A stretch of DNA of 22,152 nucleotides, taken from positions 19,058 through 41,209 of the forward strand of contig MNCI01023689.1 in NCBI GenBank assembly GCA_015680685.1, written 5' to 3'. A program made the position numbers and the translations under genes. Below are positions 1-12,000 of the stretch, piece by piece (position 1 is the first letter of the stretch; each line of letters starts with the position of its first letter). The notes below the pieces were generated by a model. It searched no databases, was not told where the DNA came from, and saw only the letters and a program-made list of their open reading frames with translations. This DNA is from Gnetum montanum. Taxonomy: Eukaryota > Streptophyta > Gnetopsida > Gnetales > Gnetaceae.

Positions 1-610
1 AGTTGTTTAACAGTGCATAATATCTTTCTAAGGCCATGTCCAAGGGTTCATGTTGTGCTTGTTTCCACTCTTGGATTTGTTTCCTCAAGGCCAACACTCT
101 TGCATAGGTTTGATATCTTTCGTTAAAGAGTTCTACCATTGTTGGCCAACATCGTATTGAATTTGGTTTTAACTATCTATACCATACATTTGCTTGGTCA
201 ACGAGTGTCATAGGAAAGAGCTTGCATTTTTTTCAACCGTTATCAATGTTGTTCCATGCACAGGCATCATAGAAGGCTTGTAAATTTTGTTGCATATCTA
301 AGTCATAGCCTCCTGAGAAATTGGGAAAGTTGTTTAAATCGAGCCTAGGTAAGCGACTCTCTTTACAATGCCTACAGGAGATTCAAACAGCCTCTTGTAT
401 TTGTGTTAGGCTTTTAGTGGCCAATAGGGGTTCATCGTCATCTAGTAAGTTATGCTTTCATGCGTTGGGATGATGCTACCTTCGTTTATGTTTATAAGAA
501 ACCCCCACTTCAGATTGTGTACTCTAATCTTCATTGTCATATAATTCGTTGGTTCTCCAATGAATTACCTCACTAGATGTGGCATTATCGTAGTCTTGTA
601 GGAGAGGCAT
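1..610 (-). pseudogene. Ty3-type retrotransposon gag, decayed, runs off left edge
   Basis: Reading the minus strand from an ATG at 610-608, one frame continues without frameshift for 203 codons to the window edge, broken by six stops: TAG at 526-524, 478-476 and 175-173, and TGA at 460-458, 385-383 and 235-233. Between the stops the product reads like the capsid part of a plant Ty3 gag: an acidic N-terminal stretch, then LDLNNFPNFSGGYDLDMQQN, then PMTLVDQANVWYR, then WPTMVELFNERYQTYARV and a Lys/Gln-rich helix. The pattern of a conserved Trp, 'F.eRYq' and a following amphipathic helix is typical of the retrotransposon gag domain. No protease, reverse transcriptase or integrase is in the window; they would lie beyond the left edge. 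An ambiguous base at 617 sits just upstream. Family assignment is from motif memory; the frame and stops are read directly. Confidence 0.75.
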
Positions 611-2534
611 GGTTGTNCACAAGCCCAAAGCTCAAACAAAAGGATCTTGTAATTGAGAACCTAGCCCAGTATCTTAAGCTTGCCAATTTGCAATATTCCA
701 ACCTCACCTTCATTACAACAAAGAAGTTCCAAAGTGAGTTGTAGTAACAACTTACAACTACCTTCTCACATTATGAGCATGAATGTGAAGTTCACAATAA
801 AACAAAGGAAAATTTATAAGCTAAAAGGACCAAGAAAGAAATCTTAAAAAGTCAAGTCATAGGCTAAAGAAACATAGCAGATGACTTGGCATGATGCATG
901 AATGCTTACGAGAAGAATCTAGAGAATGAATGATATTTGTTTATAGCCTGGTTCATCAATGCTAGCAAGTTCTTCTTAACCTTAACTTGACCATGGAATG
1001 TTCCAATGCTAGTTGAACTAACACAACATGCTTGAAAAACAAGAGATCCACTAAGTAATGAAGAGAAATTCAATGCCATCAACTAGATGAAAAGGAAAAA
1101 GAACAAGAAATTGATGCAGCTAGGATTACAAATTCCATTATTCTTTTATAAATTTTTATCATTTGTATGATAGTCATTCAATTTTTGTAAATGTGACAAA
1201 CTACTTGAATTGTGTAACTAGCACTTGCAATTTCTTCATGTGGTAAGTCAATCTAGTCAATATATCTTCACCAATGTTGTAATAAAACTTTGTTTATTTT
1301 GTATAACTTGAAGATAAGTTTTTGGTTAATTTTGAGAGTATGACAAAGTTAAAAATTACAAATCTTTATGTTGCACCAATACATGTATGTGCATATACAC
1401 TAATGCATCTCTACATGTGCTAAAGTAGATGCACTAGGGCAACTAGTCTAGTTGCCTGTAAAAAAGCACAATCTAATGACACATTTGGCATAGTTTTAGC
1501 CATAGTAATCAAATTTTTTCAATTTCTTTCCACGATTTGTAGCAGTTGGCAAGCACTTGAAATATGTGTCTTGAGTCAATTGATGAAGCCTTTATTCAAG
1601 TAGTTATGCTTGGATATACTCACATTTGACAATAAAAATTGAGATTGATTCTTGACACATTGTAACATTTCAACTTAGAATAGATTTACATTCTTGCATT
1701 TTATTGTTGCAAATTAATAGTTAATGTTTAAACATTTTTATATTTAGTAAAGGTGGAATAAGTACACTAAGACCTTGAGCATTAAACATTTTTAACTTGG
1801 TTGCCTAATGGCTAGTTGAATTGGTACACCTAAATAGTGAACTAGCTTAGAGAGGATGCTTATCACTGTAGAATTTTACTATTAGTTGTAGGTATAGTTA
1901 ACATTGGTTTAGATTAATTTCCATTTTAATAATTTTCTATCTTTAACAAATATGAGCTAAACACATCAATAGTTATATGCCTCTATCACTTTTAGCCATA
2001 CAATACATACCAATTACAAATGCAACTAGGAAGACAAGGACTTGTGATCCACCCATACTACTCTAGATGTTTAGTCTAACCTATCCACAAATTACAATAG
2101 GATCTATTACATACACTTGTAGACTTGTATGTTTGGGTGTAGAACATGTTCATTGCTCATCACTAGGCTTAAGGTTAAATGACTTGTGTAAATATTTTGA
2201 GAAAGATGGAATGGACGGGAAAGTATTAAATTTTAAGCATAACCAAACTTTACTATTAAATAAATTTAGAAAGGTACAACATTAAAACCACTATAATTGC
2301 AAATGAGATGCGAGTTAGAGAATTTTTGTTTAAAAACATAAAAAGAGAATAATGATAACATCTTCATGAAAATTTATATTAAAAAAACTTCTAAATAGCA
2401 TAATGTGTGTGAAAATAATTCCAAGAAAGTTGTGAAGATTGTTGGAGTTGAAGAATATTACCAAATAAAACTTATCATAGATACTTTACTATAAAAGAGA
2501 AAACTTATTATTTATTTATTAAAGTAAATGCTCT
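611..2534. other. Intergenic DNA, no gene recognised
   Basis: AT-rich sequence with only short open frames, the longest a 72-codon frame at 2067-2285 on the plus strand with no recognisable domain. The 5' LTR and primer-binding site of the gag element should lie here on the minus strand, just above 610, but I could not find a TGG-type primer-binding site or delimit an LTR. A 9-bp perfect inverted repeat with a one-base loop lies at 1438-1456. Confidence 0.5.
1438..1456. repeat. Short perfect inverted repeat
   Basis: GGCAACTAG, one T, then CTAGTTGCC: 9-bp arms with a 1-nt centre. It lies alone in intergenic DNA and may be chance. Confidence 0.5.
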
Positions 2535-2745
2535 TGTTAGAAGAGGTTCCCTTATTAAAGTTACGGGGAATTAACAAAAAAGTAGAGCAAAATATACTTG
2601 ATTTTCTTGCATAACAATAGATATCCAAGATTTGGATATTAATGCTTATTTGACTCTTGATAGAATTGAATGGCATAAAAGAACTCATATAGCTACCCCC
2701 ATGTAGTTAAGATAAGGTTAAGATGATGACAATGATGATGATGAC
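2535..2745 (+). mobile_element. RTE-type LINE 3' end with GAT-rich tail
   Basis: Plus-strand codons ending at a TAG at 2704-2706 read DINAYLTLDRIEWHKRTHIA followed by TPM. This resembles the C-terminus of RTE-clade LINE ORF2 proteins in plants, which typically ends in a '..LDR.EW.KRIHVADP' type motif. The stop is followed by a short linker (gttaagataaggtt) and then a GAT-rich simple repeat to about 2745, as expected of RTE elements, whose 3' ends are short tandem repeats rather than poly(A). The 5' limit is approximate; resemblance fades above about 2535. Only the terminal ~200 bp remains, consistent with strong 5' truncation. It shares the layout of the copy at 19455-20350. Confidence 0.65.
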
Positions 2746-3506
2746 AAGCAACTATTATTGTCTTAATGTAGACTCACCTATTATTGTAATAAGCTATAAC
2801 CACCACTTCTAAGCAAGTCATCCATATGTCACAATGCACAACACACTATTTGAATTCAACATCCAAGTTACAAACTACAATTTAAACTTATGTGTTGCTT
2901 GTAGGGCCAACCATATCGTGTTATTAAAATTAGAAGTTTAGGTAAATTATGAGTGTTCACCAATAAGTTTAAGGATGAGTTCCAACAATTTTAGTAGGAG
3001 CTTGGAAGATGTGCTGAAAAGGCAATCTAGAAAAGTCTCTTTGAAATGTAAGAAGTTGTTGACAAGAATGTGAATCCAAGGAGAATCTTGGTTCTTTCTA
3101 AAGAGGTGAAATAGAACTTGGTTAAGGCATGCCATGATGCCATGATTGCAGTTTTCTTCTACTTCTTAGATTGCATCAACCTTGTACATATTGTAGATTG
3201 CCCTACAATAATCAAGCTATCACAATTGTATTTTACAATGGTAATCATAAACATTTGTTGGTTCCAATGTATTGTTGTTATTGATTTTAAATGGTTTAAA
3301 TATTCTTTTGTCCTAAACATTTCTCTATCTCTTTTCTCTCTTTGCACTCAAGTTTGTACATATGTTTTGTAGTATATAAAGATATTCCATAATATTGAAT
3401 TTTTTCCTTACATCTATTGAGATCCTGTTGGATCTATCAAATAGGACAATTTCAAAATTCCTCTTACAAAAAATTTTTTAAAATCCATAACTCGACATTA
3501 CCCAAT
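2746..3506. other. Intergenic DNA, no gene recognised
   Basis: Short open frames on both strands between 2947 and 3372 overlap one another and show no domain I recognise. No RNA gene, LTR or clear repeat was found. Confidence 0.5.
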
Positions 3507-3570
3507 GGAATTGAACCTTTGACCTATGGTTTAAATCTAATTCTCCCTTGCTTTTCATTTTACTCAAGCA
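3507..3570 (-). mobile_element. tRNA-derived SINE head (pol III A and B boxes), degenerate
   Basis: On the minus strand GGTTCAATTCC (3517-3507) matches the tRNA B box GGTTCRANTCC, and TGCTTGAGTA (3570-3561) resembles an A box. Their starts are 53 nt apart, within the range of tRNA genes and tRNA-derived SINEs. No acceptor stem or cloverleaf can be drawn with confidence, so this is not called a tRNA gene. Poly(A) or target duplications were not identified and the element's length is unknown. Confidence 0.35.
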
Positions 3571-5699
3571 TTTTATGCTTTAGAAAGTGCAAACATCCAA
3601 TAGGTATTTTTATACTTCTCATTTCTAATATAAAAGGTACACTATGTTAGGTATAAATCCCAAATCTATTTTTTACAACTTTAACCTAGAATAATTAGAT
3701 ATACAAAGGATCACCTATAACTTTCAATTCTATGTTCCCAATTGTTAATATGAATATCACTTAAAAAATTATCATTGGCACCTAATACAATAATTTTATT
3801 TTTTGGTAAGAAAATAAAAACATCCTTGACTCTCAATGCATATTTTATCAACCAAAACATCGAGAATCATGTTGAATCTATGTCTATGTCTCTCAATGAC
3901 AACAATTTCTTAATGCATTAAAACTAATTCCATTCATGGTTCATTTTCAAATTATTTTACTTATTTGCATGCATATTCACTTTGAAAATGATAACTAGAA
4001 ATGCTTTTCTATCATTATAACTATTCATGGAATGCTACAATAATTACCCCATATGATAGTAAGATGAATACATACCATTATAGCATAGATGATTATTCTA
4101 TATACATGGGTAAAAGTCTTTACTTTTTCTACATTTGACCTTTCAATTCATGGAAGCAAATAAGAGCTATGAATTCATAGTGAAAATAGTTCAACACACT
4201 TGAGTTTAGTGCTCTCCAAAGGCATATCCTAGTTGGGTGGGCAAAGCTATTGTAAAAATACCATAGAGCAATCGATGCCACATAGTGAGAATAGCTATAT
4301 AAGTCATTAACTAATGTATCATTTCATTGTAAATGTCCCTATTGATTACTAGTGTGTAATGAAAGATTTCAAGCTATCCTAGTGTAATGATAGATTTGAA
4401 GCTATTCTAATGTCAAGCTATATTTCCTACTTACAAAACTCTAGCTAAAAGGATATCCTAGTAGACCTTTGCAAACTTAGTGACACCATGCTAGTATTGT
4501 AGCCCTTCTTGCTATACCCTAATCCTTGTCAATCACTATTAGTTAAAGTCAAGATAGGCCATGTTCATAACATTGAAAGGAGATCTATACTTGGAAATTT
4601 ACCTTAAGTTAAAAAAAAAAGTTTATTTGTTGCTTTCTTAATTATCCCTAGATAAAATGTGCTATCAATCATTATGTTTTCTTCATTTGATCAAAGTTAT
4701 ATAAATAATTCCTTTAGAGTTTCAATCTTACAACTACATTTCCCATGCAAAGTGTTTATGTGTTCATTTAGATGGACTACAAGCATCCAATGATTAGAAA
4801 ACATGCCATGAAGAAAATACATTCTATTGCTCATTCATTGATGAGACATTAATGAAATATTTCTTTTTTGGAAAAGTCCATGATTAGAGAGATTTGATAT
4901 GGTGTACATAACTAAGTGGCTCAAGGCAATAGATTATAAATCTACCATACACATTAACTACTTGTTTCCCTAAGCTAGACTATTTTGTTTATTTGCCTTT
5001 TCAACAAAACATGTGTTAAATCTGATTCTAATTATGGTTGACACATGCTCCATTACATATGAAAGGAACTTTTTCTTTATATTCCAATATTTTCTCATGA
5101 TATAAAAGACCATTTTACCCTTAGAAAACCAACCTCTTTCTATAGAAACCATAAAACCAATAAAATATATTTTATTGAAAGTTCATTGACTAAAAACCTT
5201 TTTAGTTACCCTAGATGAAACATGTCATGTGGTAATTGGATTCATTGGGTAACACTCAACCACAAAGATAACCCAGTATCATCACACAAACACAACCTTG
5301 TAAGTTTGAGCCTTTATTCATAGATCAGTCGATCTATATATGTTCTCTCTTTATTCTCTCACTTGCAACAACTTGTTCTTTCACATTCTAACATCCACAA
5401 ATATTCCATAACATTTGGTCCTTCACTAAAGAGTGTTAAGACATAGTTGTATTTAGGGTTTTTTAAAATACTTTTAAAAAAAATTGCCATAACCACCTCG
5501 GGCCATTGTGTTATGTTTAAATCTTCTCCTTTTGATAATTAATTGAACTACAAAACTTGTGATAAGAAAAAACAAAAAAACATTGATATTGTCAACGAGT
5601 ATTTCTATATCATCTTCAAAGTCCTAAACTTCTTGACTCTTAAATTGAAGTGAGTTCGCCAATTAAAGCAATAAGGAAAGAGCTTTATCCGTATTTCAC
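3571..5699. other. Intergenic DNA, no gene recognised
   Basis: AT-rich sequence with many stops in all frames; the only structure noted is the imperfect tandem repeat at 4349-4407. No coding region, RNA gene or mobile-element terminus was recognised. Confidence 0.5.
4349..4407. repeat. Imperfect two-unit tandem repeat (~30 bp)
   Basis: Unit 1 (4349-4378) starts ctagtgtgtaatgaaag and unit 2 (4379-4407) starts ctagtgtaatgatag; both continue atttcaagctatc / atttgaagctattc. A partial third unit with 'caagcta' follows. It is probably a local duplication. Confidence 0.6.
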
Positions 5700-6007
5700 C
5701 ATTTATAATTTCAGTATTAATACAACTTTAACTACACTTAATAGATCAGGCATGGATATTTACCTCTGATTACTATTACTCAAAAACACAGCCAAAGATT
5801 GAATCATCAAAATCAAATCAAAAAATGTCTTCGTCATAACAAGCATTCGTTAAGTTCACAAAAACTACAAGCAGGCCTACAGTGGATGTACCAAGACTAG
5901 CTTTGACAAAAAATACATAGCTATAGTCGTTTCCTTGTTTTACAGACAAAATTTCTCATTTCAACTCTTACCGTGTGTAACCACAGAATATGCCTTAATT
6001 TAAAGTA
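5700..6007 (-). other. Probable RFC3 3' untranslated region
   Basis: Immediately downstream of the RFC3 stop codon on the minus strand. It is T-rich with several TTTTTGT / TTGTAGTTTTTGT stretches, as in plant far-upstream polyadenylation elements. I saw no exact AATAAA here, which is common in plant genes, so the cleavage site cannot be placed. Confidence 0.35.
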
Positions 6008-9000
6008 TCAACCAAATGTCGCAATCAGGAACCTCTTATAGATACTCATAAATTTGGCAACAAACGCTGCACCATAAAAATAAAATTTACATGTCAACAT
6101 CGATTCTCCATAGTGATATATAATGCTATACATGAAGACAAACGTGCATTAATAAAGAAATCACGGTAAAGGGTGCACAACAACTGGTAATTGCCTATTT
6201 AAGCATTTAATGAAGAAAAAACTGTCAGTTTTTCTCATCTAATGTTTAATGTGCGCTTACTATTAGAGTTGCCATTGTATATGTAACTGAGGATTGAACT
6301 TGTGATCACATAAGCAAAGGCACTTTAATAGAAAAATAATGTTTCTTAACCATCCTTTCCAAGACTAAATATCCAAAAGGGCGTATGTTTTCTTCCATAA
6401 ACTATTACTTACAGATAATAATATAAATTGGTATTTACCTTCCAAGTGATATATCGCTTTCTGGCCCAGACGCATCCTGTGCTCCTGATAGAATACTCAG
6501 AATATCAAAAGCTCAAATCAACATAAGCTCAAATATCAGCATCTAAGATATCTCCCACCGAACACAAAAGCTAAAGTTCAATAAAACTCACATAATAAGC
6601 AGCCCAGTGGCAAACTTCATGTTTGAGTTCAGAGTCCAATTTTCTAAATAATTCATACAGCAATCTCTGTTCATTTTAGAAGGAAATATTAGTTGATTCG
6701 AATAGGAAGATTTCAGAAGAAAATCAATGCTTCTCAAAAACAAAGAAATATGTCCATGTTGAAGGGTAAATTCCATGATATTTGACTGACCTTTAGAATT
6801 ACTTCAGGCGGAATGCAATTTACAAGAAGCTCATACAACTTTCCACGCACCACATAAAGGCTACAATGAACCAAAAAAATGTATGATAAAACTTCTACGA
6901 AATATAAATGTTGTGAATCAACTTTTCATGATCTCTCCACTTCAATTGACCGTAAAATAGCAAGGATACTGTTAAATTCATATCCAAGTACATTCACATT
7001 ATTTAATATTTTGACCATTTCATCTCAACATTTAAGTACAAACCATTAATGATGATTTCTTAATTTAATCCCCGGTGTAGTTTTGTTACACTCCTTCAGC
7101 TTTGGCTGTTTCTGGATTGACTCCTTTGACATTCACAAGACCCAGGCGAAAGTTCAAAAACTGTTCATGCCCTCGTTATTGGGTTTAAAATAAACCCAGA
7201 AACTCGTATAATATGAAAATTAAAAAGTCAGAGCTACATCTGCAATTGCCATAGTACAAGCCAAACAGCGGACACTTCTTTCAGCCAATCGTAGATGTAT
7301 TTACCAGTAGGTATGTTGCAGGAGAAAGCCTTTCGCTAAAATAAAGAAATGGGGACAGTTTTAAAATCACCAATTCAACAGCATTTTCAAGCAAAGAAGA
7401 TGCAAAGCTAGCAGTTATCCTTAAAATTATTGCATAATGTCGGAAAACTGATGATACAACAGTCCTTTCTACACTTGAACCGTCACCTTTTACCAATGTG
7501 ACTCAAAACTGGAGACGGTCAATTCCTGACTTTAATTGAAAACATGGCTTTGAACAGGTATTTAGATTCTTTTAAGTGTCAAATGCATGTCCAGCTTGCA
7601 AATTTCTCTCTGAAGCAATTCAAATAGCCAACAAAAAACGCATCTAAAAATTCAAAAGCCTAGAGCACAATTTTAATGGTGATGAAGCAATGACATTAGA
7701 CCTGAATTGTAACAGATTAAAAGATTACTAATCAGGCTCTCAAGGCATAAGGTAGTTGGCATGCATCAATCAAAGGAGTTCTTGTGATTAAACATATTTC
7801 CTTTTAACACCTTTATTAAATCCATGCACTGTCCTTGTTTTCTACTACAAGCATGTACTTGATTCAAGCACTCAACTGTCAGCATAAATTTCATATCTAC
7901 CTTTTTACTTTCCTTGCATGCAAAATGATTCTTAATTAACAAAAGTAATCATTTCATTAGTAGCCAGTTCAAACACGTCAAAAACTTCTTCGGTCCAATT
8001 TACAAACTTACTTTCATAGATTTAAACCTTAGCGTTCGTGGTATGGAGTTTACGCAAGATACTAGGTTTTGATTCATTTAATCTATTCTTGGTTTTAAGG
8101 TCTCATGTACCCTTTCTTGTTTTTCAGTAAACTGGCCACAAAATATACTCACTATACTTACTAATTATGTTCCTCTGTTCATGTGCTTATCCCAGTTTGC
8201 TTCGTGTAATAATTATGCTCCTCTGTAAGCCAGGTTTAGGATTTAGGCATTTGAGAGAAACGTTACTCCTATTTTCATAACTATAATGTTATTCCTATTT
8301 GTGATGCATTTTGACAACTTCAGCCTACATCATTAATAATTTAGTATTTCACTTCAAATTAGAAACATATCCCATGTAAGATGACTAATATTTGAAATTC
8401 AAAATGGAATATTAGTATTTGAAAAGTATAACAAAGGTACATAAATTAATTAATATTGAGTAACTTAAGATTTATGACTTCCATTCTATAGGTTACAAGG
8501 CTAGGATGATGATGATCCTATGGTTTACAAATTAAATCCTAGTGATTTATGCAAGAAATATAGAAATTTTGTAAAAGAAATGGCTGAAAACATAATCTAT
8601 CAAATAGAACCCTACAGCCTGGATGAACAGCTAATAGTAACAACTGCTCCTGCTTCAGTTTCAGTTTCATTAAAAAAAATTTTAAAAAAACTATAAATAT
8701 GAGACAAAGTAAAACGCATTTAAATAGATGGAACTACAAGTGTGAGGATTGATTTGAATTAAAATATATTAGCATGCATCATAAAGCAAGAAGATGACCC
8801 TACTTGTGCAAAGCTACGCCTCATTGGACAGCTGCAACCTATTTAAAAAAATATAACTTCATAATTTACTAACCATTTAGGGCTTTGTTCCCTCACAATG
8901 TCTGAAGCAATTTCAGAGACATATTGCTCCCAATCTATTTGTGGCAGTGCCTGGTTATCAGAGAAGGGATACCTGCAAAAGGCAGAAGTCTTAAGTATGT

Positions 9001-12000
9001 GAATACCTGAAATGGGGTAGCTTGTATTTAAATGATTTAAAAAATAATAATAACATTGTTTTGAAAACCTCCTCAATTTTTCAAAATTTAGATAAATGTA
9101 AATGCATCAAGTTAGAATGACCATACTGTTCCACTTTGCAAGCCTCAAAGCAGAGAATAGCTCTTCTGACATTTCCGTTGGAACCTTGTGCAATTCGTAC
9201 GGCTAATCCATCAGGAAGCTCCAAGCCTTCTTTCTTTGCAACATAGTTCAAAACTTCAGTTATCTGCATTAGTCGAATAACAAAATAAAGCAGGAACAAA
9301 CTGGTCATACTGAATAACTTAGTATTTATTCCTTAAGAAATAAAAGAAAAAAAATATTAAATATATTTTCCCTTCCTAAAAATAAAACAGATGGGCTGGA
9401 ACATAAATCAACTATTAAATATTCTCCCCCAGCTCCAAAATAAACAAAAAATTACTGTACCCGTTCATTTGAAGGAGCATTAACACGAATGTTAAGACAA
9501 CGTGATCTCACTGCTTCAAGAACTTTTGAGACACTATCACAGCATAAAATTATCCGGCATGCTCTACTATAAACTTCCATTGTTCTTCTCAAAGAATGTT
9601 GAGCCTCTTTTGAAAGCTTGTCAACCTCATTTAAAACCAAGACTGTAAACAACAGAATTATTAATTCAGAGGGTAGCATAATAGAATCTCAATCAGACAG
9701 TTAACATCCATAGAAAAGACCCACTAGATCTTTGAACATGATGTACATTAACAATTTACCAGCAATCATTTTCTATTTTCTTGTTACTGAATCCATTCTA
9801 GAACACTACAACAAAATAAAATGTTTATCCTCTACTAAAAAATTTGCCAGCACAATTTATGACAGCACACATCTTGGGTTACAATTGCAATCAAGTAACT
9901 CTTTCAATTCATAATGTAATCTCATTCATGGTATGTAATTAAATTCACAATTCATAGGAATTGCCATGGTAGGTTAGATAAACAACAATTAAGAATAAAA
10001 AGTACAGAACAAACTGCAAAACTTTAACAAAAACGATTATTTGCATACAGATATCATTATATCAGTTATCTTCCACATTAGAATTAGGAATAATACCATG
10101 AATAACCAATCCCTTTGGTATTCAAAGTGGTGTGGTTATATCTTCTAACATGGTATCCTGCAAAAAGATTTTTTTCTTATTCCCTCCAAGTTATAACCTA
10201 GTGAAAGAACAATAAAAAACATAATTTCATAAGGTAAGAAACTACATTTTTCAACCAATCAACAGAAAACACCAAAATCTACATCATTCCAATACAATGA
10301 TTGCATAGACAACAATTCAATTTCATGTACACATGATAGAAATCATTTGAGTTTTCAATTTGTTATATCATTGGAAAATCATGATATGACTAGTTAAGAA
10401 AAGATCAAATTCTAATCATCCAATGATTTAACTTAAAATTTAGAGAATTTGGGCTTATAAACATCAAGTCCAATGTTCAAGTCTACATGTGCCACCTAAG
10501 GGAATAATAAAATATAATTATAAGTTCAAGTTGGTATCAGGTAGGCAGCCAGCTATAAAAACAATTTGTCAAAGCATCCACATACCCTAACAAGTGACCC
10601 CAAATAAATGGAACAAAGGTGATGACGATGATAATGATGATGACAACAACGTGTAGTTAAAAAAATTTACTGATTTCATTTCAACTTTCCATGTGTCTGT
10701 TGTTATATCAATAGAAGTCATTCATATTTGACAAAATACACAACCAATGCCTTCTAGTGGTACTTGTTAAACTAGTTTAGATATAGATTTATGATATATA
10801 TCTATTATTTGGCCAAGAGAATCTTTTATATTTTTGAAATTAATAAAATCTCAAATTGATTCCATGAAAATTGATTTTCACATTGAAACAAAAATCAAAA
10901 CCAGTGTACATTCTTTTTAACCATTACCATGAGAGAAAAAAAAAACCATAACCAGGATAGCTCCTATTACTGTTATGACAATAAAATAACCTGTGATAAG
11001 GAGACCTCCCCTTACCATCACAATGATAAAATATTTTACCGTGACCCAGGATGACTCTCTTAGACAGGGCTGGTAGTTGGCCTCTTGGCCCAAAAGAAAA
11101 TTTTTTTTAATCTAAAAGCTTGGGGAAATTCCAAGCCAACTCCTAAGATAAGGGAATATATCTCCAAAAAAATATTTTTAAAAAATGTGTTCCCTTACTG
11201 CTTATATCTGATTTCATTTGAATAGGGTATAGTGTTCATTGTTTGGCTTTAAAGAAAAAAAACTGTCACCTTTTCCTTTTGAACATAATAAAAATAAAAT
11301 ACAAAAGGGAATAGTGGGTCACCTTTGTAGCCCCTGCCTCCACCTGTAGCCGCATCAAGAGGCTTGGTTTTTGCCATTTCTTTAATCACCTCTTGAACAA
11401 CATATCTATCTTGGAAACCTGCATCACCGGGGCTTAATTCTACATGATAATTGCTAGATATAGTAGTGAGCTCCACCTCAATTGTCCTTGTGCCAGTCTG
11501 TTAAGGTGAAGAATACTATTAGATCTTTAGCATTGAGCAATTCTATATTTAGAAAATTTTAAACAAAGTTTCACATGGAAAAAGAATAGAATGCCATATG
11601 CCATACAGATTCATCAAACCAGACTCACGCTGCAGAAAAAGAAATGTTCTTCTTCTGAAATACATATTTCAGTATTTGACAAACAAAATTAAGAAAAAAG
11701 TAAATATATTAAAATGACAATAAAGAAGACCCCATGGTTTGAAGCAATGCAAGCCTCATCTTCAGGGAAAGTGGTACAAAGAGAACAGATTAAGGATACC
11801 CCTTAAAAGGCATACAAATGAAACTATACAATAATGCTAGCTGCTCGTAATCATGTGCATAAAATGTCTTTATGAATTTAACAACACAAGAAATTTCTAG
11901 TTATTATATTTACTTACATGATTATATGTTAAATGTGGTCAAAGAAAAAGAGTCTCAGTGAACGTAAGACAATGGAGATACCAGGGTTTTCATGGGAGGG

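Noticed and set aside
3417-3650. 77-codon plus-strand open frame
   Set aside because: No domain; it overlaps the tRNA-like B box on the other strand and looks like chance or SINE antisense.
7281-7496. 71-codon minus-strand frame inside RFC3 intron 7
   Set aside because: No similarity to RFC3 or any family I know, and both flanking exons join in frame without it.
10525-10550. TTGGTATCAGGTAGGC as a copia primer-binding site
   Set aside because: Only the first nine or so bases match the tRNA-Met type site and no LTR end is visible beside it.
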